Shown here piece after piece: positions 14,664-29,400 of a stretch of 64,000 nt of DNA. The translations under genes and the position numbers were made by a program. Below the pieces are notes generated by a model that saw only the letters and a list, made by a program, of their open reading frames with translations, did no database searches and was not told the DNA's origin. This DNA comes from Sphagnum compactum (taxonomy: Eukaryota > Bryophyta > Sphagnopsida > Sphagnales): NCBI GenBank assembly GCA_965153455.1, contig OZ234495.1:9916875-9980874 (forward strand), read 5' to 3'. Positions within the stretch are counted from its first letter, which is position 1; every line of letters begins with the position of its first letter.

Positions 14664-14923
14664 AAAGCGAAGCAGAAGAAAACTTCAGGAATCGCCAAAC
14701 CCAGTAAAAGAAGGCAAAGCGAAGCAGAAGAAAACTTCAGGAATCGCCAAACTCAGTAAAAGAAGGCAAAGCGAAGCAGAAGAAAACTTCAGGAATCGCC
14801 AAACCCAGTAAAAGAAGGCAAAGCGAAGTAAAAGAAAACTTCAGGAATCGCCAAACTCAGTAAAAGAAAGCAAAGCGAAGTAGAAGAAAACTTCAGGAAT
14901 TGCCAAACTCAGTAAAAGAAGGC
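14664..14923. repeat. 52-bp minisatellite, five units
   Basis: Five near-identical 52-bp units begin at 14664, 14716, 14768, 14820 and 14872. Each contains AAAGCGAAG, ACTTCAGGAAT and CCAGTAAAAGAA-type words. Units differ by single substitutions (CCC/CTC, GCAG/GTAA). It lies just upstream of the EHD start on the minus strand, so it is in or near that gene's promoter or 5'-UTR. Confidence 0.95.
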
Positions 14924-14929
14924 TTCACG

Positions 14930-15120
14930 ACATTTAAGCTAACTTGTCCTTTCAATTTCTTTTTTCTTTTCTTTTTTTCTTTTTTTTCTTTCTTCTTCTC
15001 TTTTTGAAGATACTTTTTTCTTTTCGAGGATGGATGTAGAGATGGCACCACCTGCAGGCTCCAAGGTTTTATGAAATGCAATTTAATTATTATATTTTAT
15101 ATTCTAAAAATTAATTATTG

Positions 15121-15151
<31 letters not shown>

Positions 15152-15420
15152 TTGTTTAAATTTTTTTGATATCGACAATTTGGCGAATTTTTCCAACACT
15201 ATAGTAAAATTAGTTGAATTTTTACACTAGAAAAACATTTTTCCACATTTTTTGTTGGGAAAAAATAAAATTTCATCATGGCACCACCATCTCAAGGCTC
15301 ACACATAAGGTTATTTATTTATTTATTTATTTATCAGTTTTCTAAGGTTTTTTTTAAAAAAATTCTTGCCGTCTCATTGGCAAGCATTTCCCAAAAGGAT
15401 AGAGAAATTAATTAGTGACA
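14930..15420. other. Intergenic, simple repeats
   Basis: Holds a pyrimidine tract at 14950-15003, a (TA)n run at 15121-15143 and an (ATTT)n run at about 15310-15333. No gene signal. Confidence 0.7.
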
Positions 15421-17190
15421 ATTTTGTGATGTAGCCAAAGTGGCAATTGATGATTATGAAAATTTACTCAAAATTTTAGTTATAAACGAGATATGAAAGT
15501 TTTAAAAAAGATTTTAAAACTTCTTTCTTTTTTTTATATTTGGCTACCTGCTTGAATTATATGTAGAAACCTGGTGAAAATTTTAGGCATATCTAAAAAA
15601 TAATATAAAAGGTTATTTTGGTTTGTAGACAATTTGTTTTTAGGAATGGTCTTTATGTTTATGGCTATCTACCTAGTGCCTAGGTCAAAATCTGGGAAAT
15701 TTTTTAAAAAATAAAAATTAAAAGGAAAATAATGTTTAAAACATCATTTTCTCTTTTTTTTCCCCTCCCAAAACAATTGCAAAACATGTAATATATTTTC
15801 CCCAATTTTTATTTTAAAATTATTTAAAATATTTTTAAGAAATAAATATAAAAATATAAAAATAAAAATTTGGTCTACCTGCCAATGTCAGGTAGACCCA
15901 TTATATGGCATTCAATAGCTTATGAAGAATCAATGAGTAATTAAGATTTTGGAAGGTGGAGATTTAATTTTAATCATAACTTCTTTCAATCTTGGTTGTT
16001 GAAAGGGATCTTAATATAAAGACAAAATTTTCAAATTTTTCATAGGTCAAGAAAAAAAACTAATGAGCTTCATTACAAAAATTTAATATTTAAAAAACAA
16101 AAATATAAAATCACATTTTGAAATATAAATTACTCAAAACAAAAAGCACAATATTAGTTTTTTTTTTCAATTCATCACTCATTCTAATATTATTTAATTC
16201 AAAGTATTTAATTTGAAAAATTATTATTATGGGATCTTGTGTATTCATTTTGATTCAATGACAAAATGTATGATATTAGTTTGAAATTTATCCATTATGT
16301 TATTTGTTACGTCTTCCAGTATTTTGTTTATCATTTAATGTATGCACATTAATATAAATCAAATATACACGCATTTTATTTAATCAATTGAGTTTATAAA
16401 AAAATTTATATTTGTGTTTGCACATTGTGTTGATTGTTGCTTGTTGATTGGTTTTTGACATGATTCCAAAAACTACCCAAACAAATAGCTAAAGTATCAT
16501 ATATGGACTTAACATGCTTCATTGTCACTAAAGTTGGACATGATGGGGGGGGGGGGGCATAAGGACCCACCATTCAAATAACATTCTTTAAAATAATTTC
16601 ATTAACATTCTTTAAAAGCTTTCCACAAGGACCCACCATTCAAATAACATTTCTTTAAATAATTTAATTTGAAACAATTGTCAAGGAGACAAAGGACATT
16701 ATTTTTTAAAATTCTTAATTATTCATCATGGATAATAAGTGATGATGATGGATGATGATTTTTCATATGGTTAACATTGTTACTTTGCAACATGTGTTCA
16801 CATCAATGACCATTCATTCATCCAAGGTTTGAAGATTTGAAAAAGCAAAGTTTTTCATCTCAATATATGGACATTGAATTAGATAAAATTTTGACAACTA
16901 AATGGATGAAAAATCCAAACACATGATCCAATTCATCCCACTCTTAAAGGAGTAGGATTGAGAACCCTCATCTATTCTTGGAGGGATGTTACAAGAAATT
17001 GAAGAACCCTTGAAAAATTGAATTTAAAAAAAATAAAATAAATCACCATGGTTTCTACACACCAGGTTCAAGCAAGTAAACCAGGATATAAAAAAGAGAT
17101 TTTAATAAATTTCTCATTTCACAATTGGTCTATAGCCGAATGTGGCTAAATCTCTTTTGGATGATCACTAGTTTGGCAACATCATTTTAA
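15421..17190. mobile_element. Non-autonomous element with about 80-bp inverted ends, copy A
   Basis: The left end (15421-15500) reads TTTTGTGATGTAGCCAAAG, then GGCAATTGATGATTATG, and finishes ATATGAAAGT. The reverse complement of 17109-17190 shows the same order of words: GATGTTGCCAAACTAGTGATC, TTAGCCACATTCGGCTATAG. The same pair of ends bounds copy B at 37298-38068. There is no coding capacity inside. The interior holds a perfect 10-bp hairpin (15872-15881 with 15889-15898), a duplicated word GGACCCACCATTCAAATAAC at about 16563 and 16629, and a G run near 16544-16556. No clear target-site duplication was found, so the exact termini are uncertain. Confidence 0.6.
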
Positions 17191-18140
17191 AATTGAAAAA
17201 AAATAAAAATGATTTGGGTTGTTTTGGGAGCAGTGTTTTTTTTTTTTTTTCCATGCAAAATCTCACACTATTTTTTTTAAAATTGAATTTTCTAAATCAC
17301 AAATTCAATGAATTTAAAAATATAATGTCCAAAAAAAATTCAATATTTTGTGATTTAAATCACAATGGCTAGTTGATTATGAAATTGGGATATATGTTCA
17401 ATTAGGTTATAAATTGGCCACTTGGTTTTCTAGTGTCAAATTCCACAAGTGGAAATGGACATAGGAGACCCAGCCAGCTGCCCATTGTTGTGCAAGAGAT
17501 CCAAAAGCACTGCATGGGACCCTGCCCGAAGCCAAAACTGCTGTGTGCACAAGGGGCAGGGTCTTAAACAAAAAACACCAAAAGTACCTTAGCTTGCTAG
17601 CTAGGTCTCACATAGGGTACCTATACCCTAGGTCCTACCGTTATTACCGTTTGTAGTTCCTGTGAACTAACAACACGCCCGTGCTTTCCTGTAACAGCTT
17701 TTCTTTTCTAACCATCCAAGCAAAGCTTAAGCAAAGCTTTGCTTGTTACTTTACCCCACAAACACACTCTTTTTTCTCTTTGCTGAATCTCTCTCTGGTT
17801 TTCCTCCTCATCAATTTTTATTGTTTCAATCACAATTCTTCTTTCATGTCTTTTTTTCCCGATTTTTTTTTCCCCTCCATTAATCTCAATGAAACAGCTC
17901 CGTTGTTGTTCTTCTCAACAAAAACCATTGTTTCAACGGAAACACTAGTGATTGATTTGCAATTGCAGAAAGAAACACTAGTGATTGATTGAATGATTGA
18001 TTGATTTGCAGTTGCAGAAAAGATTATCTTGCAACTTTTGAAAATAACTTTTATGTTATCGAGGTGCTAACATTATCTGGTCAAAAACAGTGGGTTTTTG
18101 ATTCGAAGCAACCCTCAACACGTTTTTCACTTCAGAGATC
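17191..18140 (+). promoter_or_regulatory. Upstream region and probable 5'-UTR of the EF-hand gene
   Basis: GC content rises from about 17440. The stretch 17760-17890 is pyrimidine-rich on the plus strand, as is common for plant leaders. A direct duplication (GAAACACTAGTGATTGATT) occurs at 17939-17957 and 17971-17989. I see no convincing TATA box. An open frame at 17681-17992 has no family likeness and precedes the chosen start. Confidence 0.35.
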
Positions 18141-21100
18141 ATGACTTCCTGTCATGCTCAAATGGATCCAGGTGGGAAAATTGCAAGCTGTTTTGTGAAA
18201 GAAGGGAAAAATAATTGAAAGAAATTTGTTCAGAGTTTGAGCTTCGATGTCTGAGCCATGTGTTCTCTCCATATTTTGTTGTTGTTGTTCAGTTTTGAGA
18301 ATTTTCTGCATGATGTGAAATTTGAGCTTGAGTGCATGCACAAAATTTGGAAACAGGGGGCAAAGGAATAGAATGTGGAGGTTTTTGGAAGGATCCTCAG
18401 TATCAGCGTGGAGGGTGTGTGAATGCATTGCGCAGCGCACTTCGCTCTTGGGCCAAGGAAGTTTGTCGTAAGTACACACCCACAGGAGCTCATTGCTACT
18501 TAACTTGATTGCAATAGAAACATCATCCCAACCACACTTCAAAGTCACAAATATCCATTTTCTTTATTCAAAAGGCAAACTTGGTCCATTTTGTACTGGG
18601 ATAGAGTAGAGTACAAATGAAAAGAGGGGTTCTGTTCCAACACACTTTGGTGGTCTACGTAATGTCTGTCAAATGAACAGAGATGAAGAAAAGGAATGCA
18701 GATATCTCTACTGCGGTTCAAAACTGTGCACGCCTAGAACAAAGTCTCATCCAGTGTTCTATTGACGCGGATCATTTCCAAAGCACCCGTATGTTCATCT
18801 GTCACCTTCTGGAGTTTGCTTTTTACTGCCTTCTTCTATGAAGCTTAAATGAGAGTTGAAGAAGAAGGTGGCTTTAAAAGTGAGGTTGGGGTTGTGTCTT
18901 TGTCATGCAGAGGACCAGATTGCAAGTCTTCTTTGTGCAGCAGAGTCTATCATGGCTGTTGATGAAATGCATTCCTTCATGGTGAGTCCACTTTTTTGGG
19001 ACCTCTGAACTGCATATTGTACAGAAACTTCCAAACTTCTCTGCAGCCACAAAAATGCATCCAGTGAAAGCACACTCAGTGGAGGAGGTTAGAGTATCAA
19101 ACTTCAAATACAACAATTTCTTTGAGTTGTGGCACAACCAATATAAAGGGGTAATAAGAAAGACTGTGAGATCTCAATGAGTAAAGAAGTTCAGTGTCTT
19201 TATTTGTTGGGCAGGCTGAAAGGAACCGGGCAGCACTTGATGCATCGCTTCTTCTATTCGGGTCAAAGGGAGTCATAAAGGTAGCTGCACCATGTTATTT
19301 AGTCAAAAAGTCTACATGATTTGGCTTGATGTGATTCAGAACTCTGCTTAAAGATCTCATCACTGGAGCCGCAGACTAGCAAGTCTTTGATCCATTTGCT
19401 AACCTTTGGTGCCCAAAAAATATTTTGTGGAATGATGGAAAAAGGTGGGGATTTGTGAGCAGCCACCGGAGGTATGTGTTGGCTGCGTATTGCCACAGCA
19501 AAGAAGAGCAGCAACCTTACTTTGTGAGAAGCCTTGTGTGGTGAAGGCAATGTCTGATGGATGGCAGCCTCGCTGGCCTGGTGACATGGGTGATCCATTT
19601 GAACCATACACAGTAAGTGCAAGAAACTGTACACGAATCCATTTACTGATTTCAAGGTTCGTGCAACATGTATTAGAATTTCAAGAGCTGTCCGTCACAA
19701 CTCTTTAGCAGCAACTCTGGCAGGGAAATTGTATCTACATGCAGGTTGATTTGCACTGTATTTTGAATCTGCATTTCAGCACTTGACAAATTCATTCAAA
19801 GAAAGTTCAATGCAGTCTAGTTTGAGGCCACATGATAGCAGCACTTGTGAAACATCTGAATATCTATATGTTTATCCTAAAACATGCAAGAGGTGTTGAC
19901 GTTTACCTTAGTCTGCAGGCAGTCCTCACATGCAGTGTGTATGGATGTGCAGCAATTGATTGAACAATACCTGCACAGTGCAATCTCCTACCATGCCAGG
20001 TCTCTCACACACATACAACCATTCCATTCCATAATGGAAGAGGGACTTTTATGCAGAGATTTGAATATGGCCATATAGACTTATTGTGTGCTTTAGACAT
20101 TTTGTGTAGTGAGATTCAAGGAAGATTTTTGCATCAATTTCTATAGAGCAGATTAACATCAGGTGTATAAATCAATTGGTGAAAAACTTAGAGCAAATTC
20201 AAGCAGTGGAAAAGAAGATACCTGATTCACGATGTTCCAATTGGACAGGGCGGTGGAGCAACTGAGTTGTGCATTTGCAGGAGTTAGAAAAGCCACCAAA
20301 CAAGCACGTGATGTTGCCTACATTCATGCACTCGCAGCTGCAGCTGGATTGTCAGTTAAAGAATACCAAAGATTGCTTGAAATGTTCAACAGAATTGACC
20401 AGGATAAAGTTGGGTGAGATCTTGATTACCTCTGAGCAACCCGAAATCAAGATGCTCATAGAAAGGTAATCCAATTGTGCCAAGAGAATGTTTTGAACTT
20501 TATACACGGTGATGAAATCTTTGATAGAACTGAAGAGGGTTTTCAATGGATGTGTTTGAGGACTGGAGACCAGAACAATAAGTAAGCAACAATTGATGGC
20601 AGCCATGAAACGTGACAAAGACGTACACCTCTAATCCCCCTCCTGTAACTGTTGATAACTACTGAATCTACCAGCTTTTGTTGCCAGAAAAGACAGGAAT
20701 AAGACCATGGAGTTCCAGCAATTGATGGCAGATTGCTTGCATGCAGATTGCTGCCTTCATGCAATTGTCAAGGGCAAAGCAGAAGGATGGCCGTCGTGAG
20801 ACCTTTGAGGGTGTGTTCAACAGAATTGACAGTGAAGGTTTGTTCCACCCATACTCATCCCTCAACTCACCAACTAACTCCAGTGTCATATTATCCTATG
20901 GAACTAATAAAACTAACTTGGCAGCAATTACCCACCCTCTAAGTACTCTGCCATCCCAGTCTGTCCCACAAGCTTCAAAGTTTTGCCACATGAAATGTGC
21001 ACCCTTGTGATAACGGTGAGATCACAGGCACATTCATAAGCTGTGGTAGAGATGTAGTGACAGGTATGACAATAATACTCACCATAGGAGAAGAAATCAC

Positions 21101-21593
21101 CCATGGCTTGCCTAGTGACAAGCATGTCTGAATGCCTCTCCAGCCGCTGAAACTCTCACTTCTGTGTTGGAACCACTTTCTTTGGCTAGTGCTCATTCCA
21201 AACTCTTTTCCCAAGGTGGGCCTGAAGCACTAGTAATAGAGCTGTTGAGGAGGTGCTACCTCACCAGATTTGAATCTGCTAGACCTCCAAGCTGATCAAG
21301 AGTATCAACCATAACACTAATGGCTTTGCAACAGCAGCTTCTTTTGGTGTCTGAGTAGTCAAGTTTCTGAACTGGCAAGTGTTATGATGCCAGGGCTGGG
21401 GGTTGTGACATGGGAGGCATTCCTACACTTCTTCTCCATGGAGAGGTCACTGACAACAGATGCAGGGATGAACCCTATGTGTGTGCAGCCTATGTGCACA
21501 CAGCCCCTGTGTATGCAAGCTGCTATGTGCGCTCAACCCATTTGCCCCTCCAGCATTGCCATTTGCCCCACAAACACATGTAAAATGAATTAG
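18141..21593 (+). CDS. Unrecognised EF-hand-like protein with a Cys/Met/Gln/Pro tail
   Basis: I do not recognise this family. Eleven exons give an uninterrupted 362-residue protein: 18141-18171, 18357-18467, 18911-18981, 19025-19087, 19215-19280, 19463-19612, 19923-19999, 20249-20408, 20569-20622, 20732-20837, 21394-21593. Phases match at all ten junctions. Two EF-hand-like loops each follow a FNRID motif: residues 240-251 (D-Q-D-K-T-R-T-I, Gln at position 12) and 294-305 (D-S-E-G-L-G-V-V, Ala at position 12), so both lack the bidentate Glu and may bind calcium poorly. Residues 154-233 are mostly helical-looking. The last 40 residues repeat a C-x-Q-P-x motif, with about eight cysteines. No signal peptide or membrane segment is evident. 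It converges tail-to-tail on the actin gene. Exon 1, the GTTGGG donor after 20408 and the acceptor before 20569 are the weakest calls. Confidence 0.6.
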
Positions 21594-22467
21594 TGCACTG
21601 AAACACCAACGTTCTTTCAACTTGCACTAGATTCACCTCTAGAACTTGGCTCACAAATATGGTCCTCATGCAACTTCAAAAGCATTTTGTGCTTGCTTAT
21701 TCTCCATTGATGTGGCCACCAACTATTCATGGGAGGTGGCAGATCATTGATTGTGTAACACCAGCTTCTATTCTTCCGTGAAAGCTCCAACAGATTCCAA
21801 TCCAAACAGATCTATGTCAGCCTCAACTATTTCAAAGGAAGGATTCTGAATTTTAGATGAATCTCAACTGAAAAATTTCAAATTTGGACAAGTACACCCA
21901 TGACATGACTTTCATCTGTGGCTGACATCATCTGTTTCTCCTGCATCAGCAAACTTTGAGATTTGCTCAGAACTGTAACACATGAGTTTTACATCCAGGA
22001 TAAACTTAGATCAGCAACCAATTAAATAAACCCTACTTCAGCACAGATGTTTAATTGCCAGATCAAATTTTCACAGCTTTGGATCAAAATCACTTGATAA
22101 CTGCAAACAAGACATAACAGATTTCTCAACATCAAAGACAGCCTTAAGCTATGACCTTGCAAGGCTTTGTGAACACAAGTTTCTTTCTTTCTGAAAAACA
22201 GTGACCACAAACCTGAGCCACATTCACCATCAGAATCTGGCTCCTGTGAAGGATGTGTCACAGGCAGTAATACATATACCAGCCATACCATCCACCAAAA
22301 CTGTCCACTATTTTTTACAAATGATACCTAAACCAACTACCTGAACCACCATAGATAGAAGTAACCAAATGAACCACATATGTGCTCACATGCAAATTCT
22401 AGCTCCATGTACCAAAGATCTCAGCACTGATGATGGAGCAAAAAATAAAATTTCTATGTATACCAAT
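21594..22467. other. Convergent intergenic spacer between the EF-hand gene and actin
   Basis: Contains the 3' flanks of two genes that end toward each other. Moderate GC, no open frame with a family motif. Confidence 0.6.
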
Positions 22468-24127
<1,660 letters not shown>

Positions 24128-24144
24128 TGTAAGGGACCTCTTTC

Positions 24145-24890
24145 CTGCATGGAAGATGTTAACAATAGCAATCTTAGTCTGACACTTCACACATTCAGAT
24201 AGGGTTATCACAAAGGTTTGTACTGTGAAGCGAAAAGCTTGCAAGACTTTCTCTACGTTGAAGAAAGGATTTTTCTAAAGTATGAAGTGAATCCTTAGGT
24301 GTAGGAAAGAAGTGAAATCAGCGGGGTCTAAGGAGGTGAACACGACTCCACTAAATCAAGATCGAAGTCTAAGCATTGTCGCAACCAAGTGAATGTCGTC
24401 AAAGCTGGACAGATGAAGGCAGATGTGATGCGGATTGAGAAGATAGTGGCAGGTTAGCAAAGGGCAAATTGCAGCGAGGAACGTGCACGGATAACAGTTG
24501 AATCTCGTAGTGCAGGCATAGATTAGAATGCGATGGAGAAATGAGCTAGTATCTAAACCAAAACAAATCAGACGGAAGAAGAACTTCGCCGTCAAGGGGA
24601 AAGAGTAAACACAACGGGACCGAAAGTCAGTCGATCTAACTCATGCCACTCCAAGCACACAAATATAACACTAGAGCTCCGCACTGTTGCAAACAACGGA
24701 CAACAACGACATTGGCACCAACGTATCGGGATCCTGAACCTGCTGCGCTCAACATAACACATATTGCTATACAGTACACCCCGGCTCTCCGATCTCAGAT
24801 CAGAGTCATCGCCACCTCCAACGTTCAGAATGAAAAAGGAATCAGAAGACACAAACTAGAGGCGAAAATGTTGACAAAAAACATTAGTAC
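24145..24890 (-). promoter_or_regulatory. Actin 5'-UTR leader intron
   Basis: On the minus strand a donor CAG|GTACTAATG at 24890 and an acceptor CATGCAG|GAAAGAGG at 24145 bracket a 746-bp intron that ends 17 bp before the actin ATG. A leader intron just before the start codon is typical of plant actin genes and often enhances expression. The first non-coding exon and promoter then lie at about 24891-25260, a GC-rich block. No TATA box was identified. Confidence 0.7.
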
Positions 24891-25260
24891 CTGATGGTGA
24901 TGCTGGTGCTACTGGTGGTGCTGTCAACACAAATGGCGCGAGGAAGGCGAAGCAGATCCACCACCACGACGCTGCAGTTTGCTCCGCTCGTCTCGTCGCA
25001 TGCGTGAGAAGGGGAAGGAGACACAACGTGCGCTCTGAAGTCGTGTCCGTGAAGCGAGGAAGAGGAAGGAGACCGCGGGTGTTGTTCAGCGCCTCCACCC
25101 AGTTCACACCGGTGTTGGGGGGGCGGGTATTTGTGTTTTCTAGTACCCACCGGTTCCCTGTATTTGAACAGATCGAAATCAAAGGGACCGCTGGCTTCGG
25201 GGGATTGAAAAGTTCGGAATCAAAGAATCGCCGGGTCCGAGTGTCTCAACCACCTTAAAG

Positions 25261-26479
25261 AACCATCAAGTTTCGTGAAAGAACCGGAAAGGACCCGGCG
25301 GTTGCATCTGGGTATTTGATTTTTATAAAAAAGTTTGCGAAACAAGTTATCAATATCAAAATTTTGAGGTGATGGGTAGGTTATCAAATAACTTATTGAG
25401 AACCATCAATCATACACTTGTTAGAAGGTTTTTTTTAATTTAAAATTTTAAAATATATAATTTAAATTTTTTTGTGTGTTAGTGTCTTAAGATTGATAAC
25501 CTACTTGGATGGTGATAAGGTCATCCAAGTTAGTGTTTTTTTTTCATGTGATCGATGATGTTGCATCATTGGCAATTTTCATCCATCATTCATCTAAACG
25601 TGTGGCAAGGAAATTTCATATAAGGAATATGAATTTTTGTTGAAGCTCATGAACTTTGTGTGAATTTAGGATTACATAGAAATTTTTTAGGAATGTAGAT
25701 TGTTGGCCATAAAAATGCTCTAAGTTTTAATCTTTAGGTGTAGTTCTAGTGGAACCCAAAACATCAATCGTGCTACCAAAACCAAATAAATGGTGAAAAT
25801 TGAGCAACACCAATGAATGAGCAAAAAGTCTAAATATTTACAACTCAAGCAAAATGTACATGTGAAATTTTCATCTTGAAATGAAATCAAAACTAAACAT
25901 ATAAGCAATGTGCTTCCTAGGGAGGTTAAACCCCAATCTAGTTTTGGATTCTCTCCAACTAAAGTGTGGGAAGAAGTTTGCACAAAACAAGTAGCATTAG
26001 TATCCAAATCTAATTCATTTAACTATAAATTGAAAATCCATTCGAATTTGGCATCAACGCCTTTTTGTTTCTACATCCAAAAGCCAAAACGATTCTACTT
26101 ATAAAATAACAATTTCAAATGCTAGGAACCCAACCCACTAAACCTTTGTGCACCTGCAAATGTTAAAACAAATCCATCAACCCCCATCCCATAAACATAC
26201 CAAACTTCCATTTAACGAACCCCAAAAAAAAAAAAAAAAACAAGAATAAATTCCACCTTTCATGTTTCCTACACCTCATTCCATGTTGTTGAAAAAACCA
26301 AGCAAGAACTCAAATACAATTGCCCATTCAACAAAAGCCAAGAAAACGCATAAGACTTCTTCTAAAAACCTGGTTGTTTGATTTTTTAGTTAGCTAATGT
26401 TGCTCACCATAATGAACTTTTCCTTTGGTCCATTCATGAGTTGTATTATAGAAAGGGGAAAAAATCCTTTTGACAAAAT
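25261..26479. other. AT-rich intergenic DNA
   Basis: Upstream flank of actin on the minus strand followed by AT-rich DNA with an A18 run near 26225-26241. No gene recognised. Confidence 0.6.
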
Positions 26480-29400
26480 TATTATGTATACATGTAGACC
26501 ACCAAGTCTAGATTTGTGGTTAACCAATTGTAAAGTTTAGATTTTATGAAATTCACTACAGAGATAGTTTGTCCATCCTCCACATTATCAGAAACCATTA
26601 CAATTGTCACTTTCACAAGTTTACTATATTTTGACAATATGTGAACAACATTACCATTAGAACCCCACCATCCCCACATCTTATTTGTAGGATTCCCAAA
26701 TTGTGATGGATGCAAATCAACGTGAATGATTGTTGACCTTCATAGTACACATGAAGAAAATGGCTTATTGATCAAACAATGATGCATTTCATAAGCAAGC
26801 AACCACATATACAAATAGAGGTATTGCTTTAGGATGGTATAAATGTGCCTTCAACAATTGCAAGGTGACTCAGAAATGTTGCCTCTATCTACATCAAGTG
26901 ACATTTAATATTAGGGATAGATGAACCTAATAGCATTCATGAGATCTTGGGCAAGAAAATGCCTTTCTAGTTCTTTGATCAACCCCATTGTTGTATGCAT
27001 TGTTTGATTACTAACTACATTACATGTTCCAAATTAGCCCTATTCACCATAAACATTTCCCTAGTTGCAACATTTATCCTATGTGGCATGTACATTCAGT
27101 TCTAAAGTTCTTGAATGGCAAGAATTCAATTTAAGTTTCTAGTTGTAGCCACCAAACCATGAAAATAACATCAGAAGTATGATCCACCAAGTTGTTGGAA
27201 GTTTGAAATTTAGGATCTTCATACTTTTTTATAGGGTTTGCATACATGTTATTAAATCACCAACATTTAGTTTGATTGCAACCACAAAATCATAAACATA
27301 TGTGACCTTCCTTTGGGCAAGCTTCAACAAAGTTTGCACTACCTCTAACATTGGTAAAACACAAGTCTATTTCAAAACAATGTCAAAATCAAAAAACATT
27401 TCATAATTTGTATTTGCAATTAAGGCATTCCCTAAAATGTCTTTAACCATCTTCATAACAAGTGATTTGTACTTAAACAACACTTGCTTAGCAAGTGCAA
27501 ACATAGATGTCCATTGAATTTTAACATTGCAGGTAACCTTCAAGCCTTTGGTCTCGATAATTTCCATTAACTTGTTATGTTCAAGATGCCTTTTCGAAGA
27601 ATGAACAAAATACATATGCATTGATGCCAATAAGGTTTCAACCTTCACAACAAAGGGCAAGTTGGATAATACTTGCAGAGCCAAATTCATCTATCATTAT
27701 AAGGAATTGTGTACTTTGCAAACCAAGAAATCAATAACTAAATGTCCTAAACGATTACATAATTGACTATAGTCATAGGATATTGCTTTAAATCCTATGT
27801 GGAAGAAGTTGTAGTCATATATTAATGGTGCATTTAACTAGTAGATGATGAAGTGGTAATAAAAATGATGACATTTTTTTTTAATTGTAAGTTTTCATTC
27901 ATATGGCATCCATGATTGATAACAAAATGATGTGGACGTCCAAAATATCATTTGAAAATGTGATTAAGATAAATTCATTTCAAATATGACTAAAGAATAA
28001 ATATGCAAATGATGTGGACAAAATGATATGTCATTACATAAACAATGTGGTCATACAATTATTTTACAATTATTTAAAAATGACTATTAGTAATTTAACA
28101 TGACTATAAATGGACATAATGAACCTACAACATGCAAGGAACTGATTTTAATTAATATTTTATATATAGGTCATATAAAAACATTTATTACATTTTTCTT
28201 AAATATATTCGATATATGATCCATATTAAATATTATACATTAAAATAAATTTAAATGGTAAACTTATGATATACTATAAATGTATTTGTATATTTTAATT
28301 TAAAAATAAAACAGAAATGCAAGATGTGGAAAATATATATTTATATGTACACATTAACTTTTATCATAAATTTGAATAAAATTTTATATAATATATTTAT
28401 ATAAATATATCTATGTATTTTACATATGTAAAAAATATTATCACATAATTATATTAGATTATATGGTTTGACTATAATTTATGCTTTTAGAAAATTAGTT
28501 AATATATTACTATATATATAATTAAAGAAAAATATGTAGATTAAATTTATACAACATATTTAATATGAATAATTAAAAAATTATGTATATATGATTGATT
28601 TATGATCCATTTATAAATATTTTATGTGGATGAATTATATGAACTCATGCAATTAAATTAAAAATTATTGGTAAAATAATGATATATTGGAAGCAAATTG
28701 TTATAATATAATTCCTATATCAAATGAAGGTTTATTTATTCATGTATTAGCCACAAAGGTTTTTCCATTTATTAATCGTGTGTTTGAATTAAAGTTTTTC
28801 AAAAAATGGTCATTGAAATGTTATTCAACAACAAAATTTAAATAATTTTCTTTTGAAATGACTTAAAATTTGATGTAAATATATTATGTAATTTTGTAAA
28901 TTATTGAAAGAAATTTATGAATAAATTTTCATTTTTTTCATTTAAACAAATTATTAATAAGATATGAATGATCAAATTTGAGGTTTTATGTAATGTTTAA
29001 ATGAAGTATGGTTTAAATAAAATAAACATTAAATTATTCAAACAACCAATGGGATGACTTGGTGGTAAAGTTGTTGAATTCCATCCTTGGGGGACCCAAG
29101 ATCAAACTTCACAAATGAGATTCATTGTGATCAACATTAGAATATTGACCGAATATTTTGTACCTATCTAGATTACCTAGGTTAGTTGATTACAAGCAAA
29201 TTAAGTAGGTAGATTAGGTGGTCTGTTTAACCACTTAAATTAAGGTTTTGAACCTAGCTTAAATGGTGAGACGTGTCAACAATTGATAGGATGGAGAATA
29301 GTAAAATTCAATATATATATATATGATTATCTATATTATAACAATAAACTTTTAGAATTTTTAAAATAATGTTCCCCAAGTTTTTGGGTCTAATTTGTAA

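Noticed and set aside
18290-18382. Open frame FENFLHDVKFELECMHKIWKQ ending in TAG
   Set aside because: The frame that joins the downstream exons is another one, entered by an acceptor at 18356. This one does not connect by any GT donor.
18132-18548. 138-codon minus-strand open frame
   Set aside because: Antisense shadow across exons 1-2 of the plus-strand EF-hand gene; no family motif.
20399-20470. In-frame stop (GTT GGG TGA) after the first EF-hand-like loop, suggesting a pseudogene
   Set aside because: Using GTTGGG as the donor after 20408 and the acceptor before 20569 restores an EF-hand loop in register and keeps phase to the last exon. Disablement is not required.
29042-29130. tRNA gene
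   Set aside because: A-box-like and B-box-like words are present, but no cloverleaf stems form. At most a degenerate SINE head.
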